Positions 1 to 5,124 of a stretch of 5,124 nt of DNA are shown piece after piece (the stretch's first letter is position 1; every line of letters starts with the position of its first letter). The DNA lies in contig CAJPLH010000153.1 of the NCBI GenBank assembly GCA_905371275.1, forward strand, positions 1 to 5,124. The letters are read 5' to 3'. Below the pieces are notes generated by a model. It made no database searches and had not been told where the DNA came from. It was given only the letters and a program-made list of their open reading frames with translations. The position numbers were made by a program, and so were the translations under genes. The DNA comes from Prevotellaceae bacterium (GTDB taxonomy: Bacteria; Bacteroidota; Bacteroidia; Bacteroidales; Bacteroidaceae).

Positions 1-700
1 CAGTGGGTATGATGCGAGCGGTGAGGATGCGGACATCAATGCGCGGACGATCGTTGCGATCAGTGCTTACACCTTGTATCTTGCCGATGACATCTAATCC
101 TTCTACAACCTCTCCAAATACGGTGTATTGACCATCCAGATGGGGTGAACCACCGCGCGTGTAGTAGTCGAGTGCCATATTATCGGTGATGAGATCGTTG
201 ATGCCTGTTTCTTCTTCCACGTGTTCGCGCACATTGGCAAGGTCATTGGGCGTCCACCTTTTGCCCCACACCACATAAAACTGCGTTGCGCTGCTTCTCT
301 GCTCCGGATTGACATCGTCGCTCTCGCGAGCAGCTGCCAGCGCACCTCGATGATGGTAGTGAGTTGGGGTGCGAAATTCGGGAGCAAGGGTGTAGTTGCG
401 ATCAGCTTCTCCGAGAGATTGACCCGATAGAGCGTGGCGCGAGGTGGAATCACCCGCTTGAATCATAAAGTTGCGAATGACGCGGTGAAAGAGTAGTCCA
501 TCATAGTAACCCTCTTTCACGAGTTGCGCAAAATGCTTGGAGTGGATGGGGGTGTCGCGAAACAGTCGAACGCGGAAATTTCCCATCGTGGTTTGAAACT
601 CCACTTGGATGTCCTGTTGCAAAGGGAGCACATTGGGGGGTGCTTGCGCAAAACTAAGTTGAACAAAGCAACTGAGCAAAAGAAGGAGTATTTGCTTCAT
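1..700 (-). CDS. Secreted cyclophilin-type peptidyl-prolyl cis-trans isomerase (3' end cut by window)
   Basis: Reading the minus strand from the ATG at 698-700 gives 233 uninterrupted codons to the window edge; the stop lies outside. Residues 1-20 look like a Sec signal peptide: MKQ, a run of leucines, then SFA-QA as a likely signal peptidase I site. Cys11 sits too early in the hydrophobic core to be a convincing lipobox. The rest is a cyclophilin domain: TTMGNFRVRLF near residues 37-47, the signature FHRVIRNFMIQAGD at 71-84 (Arg73, Phe78 and Gln81 match the catalytic Arg55, Phe60 and Gln63 of human CypA), SATQFYVV at 137-144, and LDGQYTVFGEVVEGLDVI at 188-205. Such enzymes isomerise Xaa-Pro bonds; the signal peptide places this one in the periplasm. 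Residues 147-186 are an insertion absent from CypA. It starts 35 bases after the ftsW stop on the same strand, so it is probably co-transcribed with the cell-wall genes. Its substrate is unknown. The family call is very secure; a specific gene name is not justified. Confidence 0.94.
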   Translation of the reverse strand, partial: MKQILLLLLSCFVQLSFAQAPPNVLPLQQDIQVEFQTTMGNFRVRLFRDTPIHSKHFAQLVKEGYYDGLLFHRVIRNFMIQAGDSTSRHALSGQSLGEADRNYTLAPEFRTPTHYHHRGALAAARESDDVNPEQRSSATQFYVVWGKRWTPNDLANVREHVEEETGINDLITDNMALDYYTRGGSPHLDGQYTVFGEVVEGLDVIGKIQGVSTDRNDRPRIDVRILTARIIPT

Positions 701-735
701 AGAAAAAAGCATTTTCGAGTCGGGAAGTCACTGCT

Positions 736-1956
736 CTATTTAGCAGCCGCCAATTGGGCATTGGCTTCGGCAATGAGCTGTTGTCGCTCACTGTTTCTCT
801 TCATAATTTCACGACTGCAAGAGAGAATCATACCAAAATAAGCGCCTGTGATGATGGCTGATGTTCCCCCTTTGGAGATGAGTGGTAGGGTTTGTCCGGT
901 GACGGGCCCGAGTCCGACAGCCACCGCCATATTGACAAAGGCTTGTCCCACAATCATAATGGACAGTCCCATAATGAGCGCGGCGGGGAAGATGGTAGGA
1001 CTCTGTTGGGCAAGTTTTATGCAACGATAGAGGAAGAACAGGTAGAGGAAGACGACCAAGACGCAACCGGCTAATCCAAGTTCTTCGGCAATGATGGCAT
1101 AGATGAAGTCGGAATAGGCTGCAGAAAGATAGTCGCGCTGCACGGAGCGTCCGGGACGCACCCCAAGTCCGTGTGAACGGGCAATGGCAATGCGTGCATT
1201 GACAACCTGTCTGTTGCGGTCGGTGATTTCAAAATCGTTGGGGTTGGCTGTTTTCTTAAATGAATCGCCCGACACGCGATTGCGCCACGTGCTGACACGC
1301 TGCATCAGTGGATTCTTATAGATTTCAGCGTCGGGGTCTTTGGGGAGAAGACTGAAACAAAACACGCCGAATAGGCCTAAGCCAAGCAAGATAGTAGTTA
1401 CCTTTTTGATGGCTTTGAAGGGAGGGGGGAAGAAGATGAAAGGGGCATAGGAGCAGGCAAAGACGATGAGTGCCGTAGAGAGGTTTTGAGTGACAATGAA
1501 GAGGAATGTTACCAATGATAGCCCCGTGGTGATGTAGAGAGATTTTGCTGAAGTTTTCCCCATTTTGTATTCGTTGGCAATCAATGTGGCAGTTCCCACA
1601 ATGAGTACTCCCTTTGCTATTTCAGATGGTTGGAAACTAATTCCAGCAATGTGGACCCATCTCGCACCGTTGTTGATGGATTGTCCTGAGACGAGTGCCA
1701 CTATCAGGAACAAAATGGAAAAAAAGTTGCCGAATAACAGCAAGAATTTGTATTTATAGCATTTGATGAAGTGAATGCTCCAAGCAGCCATTAAGGATAT
1801 AAAGGCAAAAGTGACCTGCTGCATAATAACAGCGGTGAAGCTCCCTTCTTTCATCACCAAGTAGGAGCCTGCACTCAACACTTCGATGAGAGAAATGGAG
1901 AGCAATAATATAAAGATGTACCAAATGGCTTTGTCGCCTTTGAAAATATTCTTCAT
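736..1956 (-). CDS. ftsW: FtsW, septal peptidoglycan glycosyltransferase (SEDS family)
   Basis: The 406-residue product is a polytopic membrane protein of the SEDS (FtsW/RodA/SpoVE) family, which polymerises lipid II into glycan strands together with a class B PBP. Family landmarks in order: NNGARWVHIAGISFQPSEIAKG at about 95-116, QNLSTALIVF near 157-166, a long, mostly hydrophilic extracytoplasmic loop at about 204-282, YSDFIYAIIAEELGLAG at 281-297 with Asp283 matching the catalytic Asp of RodA/FtsW, and GLGPVTGQTLPLISKGGTSA at about 348-367. The tail after about 380 is short, charged and Ala/Gln-rich, probably cytoplasmic. FtsW is preferred over RodA because of the position between murD and other dcw genes. 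The ATG lies 11 bases after the murD stop with no clear Shine-Dalgarno, so translational coupling to murD is plausible. The 5' part is clearly more AT-rich than murD or mraY. murG, the usual next gene, does not follow. Confidence 0.96.
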   Translation of the reverse strand: MKNIFKGDKAIWYIFILLLSISLIEVLSAGSYLVMKEGSFTAVIMQQVTFAFISLMAAWSIHFIKCYKYKFLLLFGNFFSILFLIVALVSGQSINNGARWVHIAGISFQPSEIAKGVLIVGTATLIANEYKMGKTSAKSLYITTGLSLVTFLFIVTQNLSTALIVFACSYAPFIFFPPPFKAIKKVTTILLGLGLFGVFCFSLLPKDPDAEIYKNPLMQRVSTWRNRVSGDSFKKTANPNDFEITDRNRQVVNARIAIARSHGLGVRPGRSVQRDYLSAAYSDFIYAIIAEELGLAGCVLVVFLYLFFLYRCIKLAQQSPTIFPAALIMGLSIMIVGQAFVNMAVAVGLGPVTGQTLPLISKGGTSAIITGAYFGMILSCSREIMKRNSERQQLIAEANAQLAAAK

Positions 1957-1967
1957 CTGCTGGTGGG

Positions 1968-3356
1968 TTATAGCTGTTGTACGAGGGTCTTGAATTGATC
2001 ACCGCGATCTCCCATATTTTTGAAGAGATCGAATGATGCGCAACAGGGCGAAAGGAGTACGGTGTCGCCTTCGTGTGCCAATTGATGGCAAGCGGCTACG
2101 CAGTCTTGCATGGAGTTGGTGTCGGCAATGGCGATGTTGTGTTCGGCACAAAGGGTGTCGAAGACTTCGTGGAGGGGGGCATTGTTGGCACCGAGGAAGA
2201 CGAGGGCTCGACACTTGTGCGTGATGAGCGGAAAGAGGGTGCTGTAATCGTTGCCTTTGTCGAGTCCTCCGACAATGAGCACTACGGGAGTGGTTTGTGC
2301 ATCGAGGGCTACGTAGCAGGCATCGACATTGGTGGCTTTGGAGTCGTTGATGTAGTTGACGCCGTGGAAAGTGCCCACACGCTCTAGTCGATGTGCCACA
2401 CCGGGGAAGTCGCCAAGGCAGCGAGTGAGGGTGGCTTCGTCTACTCCTGCGGCAAGGGCGGCAAGGGCAGCCGCAAGGCAATTGCGGAGATTGTGTTTGC
2501 CGGGGAGGGAAAGTTGAGAAAGGGCTACTTCGAAGGGACGGGGTTGGTCTACTTTGAGTGAAGCATTGGGGGCAAAACCATAGGAGTCGTTGCCGCTCTC
2601 GCCTTGTCCATAGGCTATGATGCCTTCGCGCTGGTGGTCGGCAAAAGGCAGCATCTTCTGTCCGTGGTTGTGACTGGCAAGTTCGCTTGGGATGTATTCA
2701 TCGTCAGCCCAGTAGATGAAGCAGTCGTCGGCCGTTTGGTTTTGGGTGATGCGCATTTTGGAACGAACATAGCGCATCATTTCAAAGTTGTAGCGATCGA
2801 GGTGGTCGGGGGTGATGTTGAGCAACACGGCAATGTTGGCACGGAAGTCGTACATATTGTCGAGTTGGAAAGAGGAGATTTCCAATACATACCAATCGCG
2901 GTCGCCTTTTTCTTCGATTTCTGCTACTTGAAGTGCGAGCGAACGACCGATGTTTCCGGCTAATCCTACGTTGAATCCGGCAGACTGGAGGATGTGGAAG
3001 ATGAGAGATGTTGTGGTGGTTTTGCCGTTGGAGCCTGTGATGCAGAGCATCTTGGCGTTGGTGTAGCGCGCTGCGAATTCGAGTTCGGAGAGAATGGGGA
3101 TGTTTTTCTCACGTAGCGCCACAACCATTGGGGCATCATCGGGGATGCCGGGACTTTTCACCACTTCGTCAGCATCGAGCAGGCGTTCGGGGCTATGTTT
3201 GCCTTCTTCCCACGCAAGGTGATGGGCATCGAGCATCTCTTTATAGTGTGGACGAATGGTGCCCATATCGGAGATAAAGACATCATAACCTTTTTGTTGA
3301 GCGAGGATGGCGGCGCCGACTCCACTTTCGGCGGCACCGAGAACGGCAAGTTTCAT
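1968..3356 (-). CDS. murD: MurD, UDP-N-acetylmuramoyl-L-alanine--D-glutamate ligase
   Basis: This cytoplasmic ligase adds D-glutamate to UDP-MurNAc-L-Ala with hydrolysis of ATP. The 462-residue length is normal for the family. The N-terminal UDP-binding domain opens with LGAAESGVGAAILAQQKGYD (6-25) and carries KSPGIP (67-72). The central ATPase domain has the P-loop ITGSNGKTTTTS (106-117), AGNIG (133-137), LEISSFQLD (158-166) and NITPDHLDRY (180-189). Lys200 in RSKMRI is the expected carbamylated lysine (E. coli Lys198). The C-terminal domain has GKHNLRNCLAAA (286-297), AHRLERVG (321-328), NDSKATN (337-343), VGGLDKGND (362-370) and LSPCCASFDLFKNMGDRG (435-452). The Cys at 438-439 replaces the Ala-Cys or similar seen in many MurDs and looks neutral. 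All key residues I can place are present. It starts 27 bases after mraY and ends 11 bases before ftsW. Its DNA is among the most GC-rich in the window. Confidence 0.98.
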   Translation of the reverse strand: MKLAVLGAAESGVGAAILAQQKGYDVFISDMGTIRPHYKEMLDAHHLAWEEGKHSPERLLDADEVVKSPGIPDDAPMVVALREKNIPILSELEFAARYTNAKMLCITGSNGKTTTTSLIFHILQSAGFNVGLAGNIGRSLALQVAEIEEKGDRDWYVLEISSFQLDNMYDFRANIAVLLNITPDHLDRYNFEMMRYVRSKMRITQNQTADDCFIYWADDEYIPSELASHNHGQKMLPFADHQREGIIAYGQGESGNDSYGFAPNASLKVDQPRPFEVALSQLSLPGKHNLRNCLAAALAALAAGVDEATLTRCLGDFPGVAHRLERVGTFHGVNYINDSKATNVDACYVALDAQTTPVVLIVGGLDKGNDYSTLFPLITHKCRALVFLGANNAPLHEVFDTLCAEHNIAIADTNSMQDCVAACHQLAHEGDTVLLSPCCASFDLFKNMGDRGDQFKTLVQQL

Positions 3357-3383
3357 CGTTGAAGAAGATTTGCAGAGAGGGGG

Positions 3384-4655
3384 TTATCGAATCTTGAGAG
3401 TGATGATGGTGAGTGCGGCAAGGAGGATGGTGGTGATCCAGAAACGCACGGTGATTTTCGACTCGTGCCAGGCTCCACGCGGCCAGTTGCGGAATACGTA
3501 TTGGGAGGTGGGGTCGAGTTGGCTGTCGAGACGGCGGAAGGCATCGTGAATGGGGGTGCTCTTGAACACGCGGATGCGCTTGCCTTTGCGTTTGAAGAAC
3601 TTGAACACTTGTGTTTGGATGATGACGCTTAGGCTTTCGAAGAAGAAGACGCCACAGAGCACGGGAATGAGGAGTTCTTTGTGAATGATGATGGCAAAGA
3701 CGGCAATGATGCCTCCGATGGTGAGCGAACCTGTGTCGCCCATAAAGACTTGTGCGGGATAGGCGTTATACCACAAGAAGCCGATGAGTGCACCAACCAT
3801 GGCGCAGATGAAAACGACCAGTTCTTGCGAACCTGGTACGAACATGATGTTGAGGTAGGAGGCATACTCGATGTGGCTCGACACATAGGCGAGTATGCCT
3901 AGGGCAATACAGATGAAGGCACTGTTTCCTGCGGCCATACCGTCCATGCCGTCGTTGAGGTTGGCTCCGTTGGACACGGCGGTGGTGACGATGATGACCA
4001 TGAGAACGAATACTACCCAACCGACAGCTTGTTTGTGTTCGCCGAGAAAACCGACAACATCGGCATAGTCGAAGTTGTTGTTTTTGAAGAAGGGAATGGT
4101 GGTCTTGGTGCTCTTCACCGCTTCGCTCTTGTGCACGATTTCTACTTTATCGCCTACGCGGGCGCGCTCCACATTTTCACGAATCACCGCGTCGGGACTG
4201 AGATAGAGGGTGAGTCCTACGATGAGTCCCATGATGACTTGACCGAGAATTTTCCATTTTCCTGCAAGTCCTTCTTTGTTTTTCTTGAAAATCTTGATGT
4301 AGTCGTCTAGAAATCCGATGAGTCCGAACCACAAGGTAGTGACAATCATGAGGATAGTGTAGATGTTGCGCAGACGACCGAGGAGAAGTGTGGGGACGAG
4401 GATGGCGACAATGATGATGATGCCTCCCATGGAGGGGACTCCGACTTTCTTTTCTCCAAAGGGGTCGATGCTGGCGTCGCGGGCTGTTTCACCGATGTTG
4501 CGACGACGCATGAAACGGATGAAGCGCTCACCGAACCACATGGAGATGATGAGTCCTAGAATTAGAGCTAGGAGGGAGCGAAAGGATATGTATCCCCAAA
4601 TGGCTGAACCGGGGATGCCAAATTGTTCGATAAATCGAAAGAAATAGTAGAGCAT
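3384..4655 (-). CDS. mraY: MraY, phospho-N-acetylmuramoyl-pentapeptide transferase
   Basis: This integral membrane enzyme of the PNPT superfamily transfers phospho-MurNAc-pentapeptide from UDP to undecaprenyl phosphate, producing lipid I. The hydrophobicity pattern is polytopic (about ten segments). Motifs: PSMGGIIII (74-82), GFLDDYIKIFKKNKEGL (114-130) with the Asp117-Asp118 pair, NGANLNDGMDGMAAG (229-243) with the conserved Asn/Asp cluster, and GFLWYNAYPAQVFMGDTGSL (292-311) with Asp307. It ends RFWITTILLAALTIITLKIR. At 423 residues it is about 60 longer than E. coli MraY (360). The extra length is about 40 residues in a hydrophilic, probably periplasmic segment (about 155-205) and about 18 residues after the normal HHH motif. 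That motif here reads PIHDAF (368-373), so only the first His is kept. I believe long MraYs are normal in Bacteroidales. The start ATG is preceded by AGGAAA, a possible ribosome binding site, and fits the family N-terminus (MLYY...). Confidence 0.97.
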   Translation of the reverse strand: MLYYFFRFIEQFGIPGSAIWGYISFRSLLALILGLIISMWFGERFIRFMRRRNIGETARDASIDPFGEKKVGVPSMGGIIIIVAILVPTLLLGRLRNIYTILMIVTTLWFGLIGFLDDYIKIFKKNKEGLAGKWKILGQVIMGLIVGLTLYLSPDAVIRENVERARVGDKVEIVHKSEAVKSTKTTIPFFKNNNFDYADVVGFLGEHKQAVGWVVFVLMVIIVTTAVSNGANLNDGMDGMAAGNSAFICIALGILAYVSSHIEYASYLNIMFVPGSQELVVFICAMVGALIGFLWYNAYPAQVFMGDTGSLTIGGIIAVFAIIIHKELLIPVLCGVFFFESLSVIIQTQVFKFFKRKGKRIRVFKSTPIHDAFRRLDSQLDPTSQYVFRNWPRGAWHESKITVRFWITTILLAALTIITLKIR

Positions 4656-4662
4656 TTTCCTA
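4656..4662 (-). promoter_or_regulatory. Possible ribosome binding site of mraY
   Basis: Directly before the mraY ATG the minus strand reads TATAGGAAA, giving an AGGA core about 3-4 bases from the start. This is closer than the usual Shine-Dalgarno spacing, so it is weak support. The murD, ftsW and cyclophilin starts have no comparable purine-rich element, in keeping with the poor Shine-Dalgarno use of Bacteroidota. Confidence 0.25.
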
Positions 4663-4676
4663 TACTATAATTGAGT

Positions 4677-4699
4677 GTGCATCGGAAGAAGGGATGCAC
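4677..4699 (-). other. Inverted repeat / possible mRNA hairpin in the murE-mraY gap
   Basis: The arms GTGCATC (4677-4683) and GATGCAC (4693-4699) are perfect reverse complements separated by nine bases. On the minus strand the hairpin forms 32 bases after the murE stop and ends 21 bases before the mraY start. The purine/pyrimidine-biased loop reads CCTTCTTCC in the transcript. No T-run follows, so a rho-independent terminator is unlikely. It could be an mRNA stability or processing element, a protein-binding palindrome, or chance. Confidence 0.4.
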
Positions 4700-4731
4700 G
4701 TTAGGGGTATGGGATGATGGAAAGTGGGAGT

Positions 4732-5124
4732 TTAAGCGATGCCGAAAGCGGCGCGTACTTCTTCGTGGTCGTCGAAATGGTGTTTCACTCCTTCGATTTC
4801 CTGATAGGGTTCGTGTCCTTTTCCTGCAATGAGGATGACATCGCCTGCTTGCGCCAGTGCGGCGGCGGTGCGAATGGCTTCGCGGCGGTCGGTGATGGCG
4901 AGTGTTTTGGCGCGTCCTGCTTCGTCTAATCCTGCGAGCATATCGGCAATGATGTCTTCGGGACGTTCAAAACGTGGATTATCGGAGGTGATGATGACGC
5001 GGTCGGAGCGTTTCGCAGCTTCTTGAGCCATGAGAGGACGTTTGCCCTTGTCGCGGTTGCCACCTGCACCACAAACGGTGATGATTTGACCTTTGCCGTT
5101 GAGGATTTCTTGAATGGACGAGAG
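4732..5124 (-). CDS. murE: MurE, UDP-MurNAc-tripeptide synthetase, meso-DAP type (C-terminal fragment)
   Basis: Only the last 130 residues are in the window; the 5' part lies beyond position 5124. The fragment covers most of the C-terminal Mur ligase domain, which binds the incoming amino acid. It shows CGAGGNRDKGKRPLMAQEA (fragment residues 18-36), DNPRFERPEDI (48-58) and LIAGKGHEPYQ (98-108). DNPR (bases 4972-4983) is the motif known to recognise meso-diaminopimelate; lysine-adding MurEs carry a different residue after DNP. I therefore infer ATP-dependent addition of meso-DAP to UDP-MurNAc-L-Ala-D-Glu in the cytoplasm, giving the DAP peptidoglycan expected of a Gram-negative cell. The gene ends with TAA 76 bases before mraY, the standard dcw order. 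The ATG at 5029-5031 is an internal Met of the fragment, not the start, because the family motifs continue in frame upstream of it. Confidence 0.96.
   Translation of the reverse strand, partial: LSSIQEILNGKGQIITVCGAGGNRDKGKRPLMAQEAAKRSDRVIITSDNPRFERPEDIIADMLAGLDEAGRAKTLAITDRREAIRTAAALAQAGDVILIAGKGHEPYQEIEGVKHHFDDHEEVRAAFGIA

Noticed and set aside
103..453. Minus-strand open frame of 116 codons in the left part of the window
   Set aside because: It is a different frame of the cyclophilin gene. The true frame translates without interruption from 700 to the window edge and carries all family motifs; this one matches nothing recognisable.
701..735. Possible terminator between ftsW and the cyclophilin gene (AGCA ... 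TGCTTTTTTCT on the minus strand)
   Set aside because: The stem is only four Watson-Crick pairs (six with a G-U) around a loop of about 20 bases, and the T-run leads directly into the next ATG. This is too weak to call.
2073..2387. Plus-strand open frame of 104 codons inside murD
   Set aside because: It is antisense to a clearly conserved murD region and has a low-complexity Val/Gly/Asp-rich product typical of shadow frames of GC-biased genes.
2450..2480. Short GGCAAGGGC repeats within murD
   Set aside because: They encode the Ala/Leu-rich helix LAAALAALAAG of the MurD C-terminal domain and result from codon reuse, not from a separate repeat element.
1999..2481. Minus-strand 160-codon frame overlapping the 3' half of murD
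   Set aside because: The product is an Arg/His/Pro/Cys-rich shadow of murD in another frame, without family features.
2604..2963. Plus-strand 119-codon frame antisense to murD
   Set aside because: It lies opposite the conserved central domain of MurD and shows no recognisable domain or ribosome binding site.
4656..4676. TATAGTATA before mraY as a promoter -7 or -10 box
   Set aside because: It does not match the Bacteroidota TAnnTTTG consensus and no TTTG-like -33 element sits at the right distance; an AT-rich gap explains it.

Overview
This window is a segment of a dcw (division and cell wall) cluster with every gene on the minus strand. It most likely comes from a Bacteroidota chromosome, probably order Bacteroidales. 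The main reasons are the MraY, which is about 60 residues longer than the E. coli enzyme and has insertions of the kind I associate with Bacteroidales MraY, and the general lack of strong Shine-Dalgarno sequences before the starts. The genus cannot be fixed from the sequence alone; a Prevotella-like relative is a guess.

In transcription order (high to low coordinates) the genes are: the 3' end of murE (4732-5124, continuing past the window end), mraY (3384-4655), murD (1968-3356), ftsW (736-1956), and a secreted cyclophilin-type peptidyl-prolyl isomerase (1-700, missing only its C-terminus). Gaps are 76, 27, 11 and 35 bases, and no convincing terminator or promoter lies between genes, so one polycistronic transcript is likely. 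The only gap with visible structure is murE-mraY, which holds a 7-bp perfect inverted repeat. No stretch above 300 bases lacks a gene.

The first four genes form one pathway. MurE adds meso-diaminopimelate (DNPR motif) to UDP-MurNAc-L-Ala-D-Glu. MurD adds the D-Glu one step earlier. MraY transfers the finished phospho-MurNAc-pentapeptide to undecaprenyl phosphate, giving lipid I. FtsW polymerises lipid II at the septum together with its cognate class B PBP. The fifth gene is the unexpected one: murG usually follows ftsW in this cluster, but here a signal-peptide-bearing cyclophilin does.

Overall this is an ordinary housekeeping region. I found no mobile element, CRISPR array, RNA gene or defence-like cassette. 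The points worth a second look are the cyclophilin in place of murG, the altered His motif and extra loops of MraY, an insertion near the cyclophilin active site, the intergenic hairpin, and a fall in GC content in the 5' part of ftsW.
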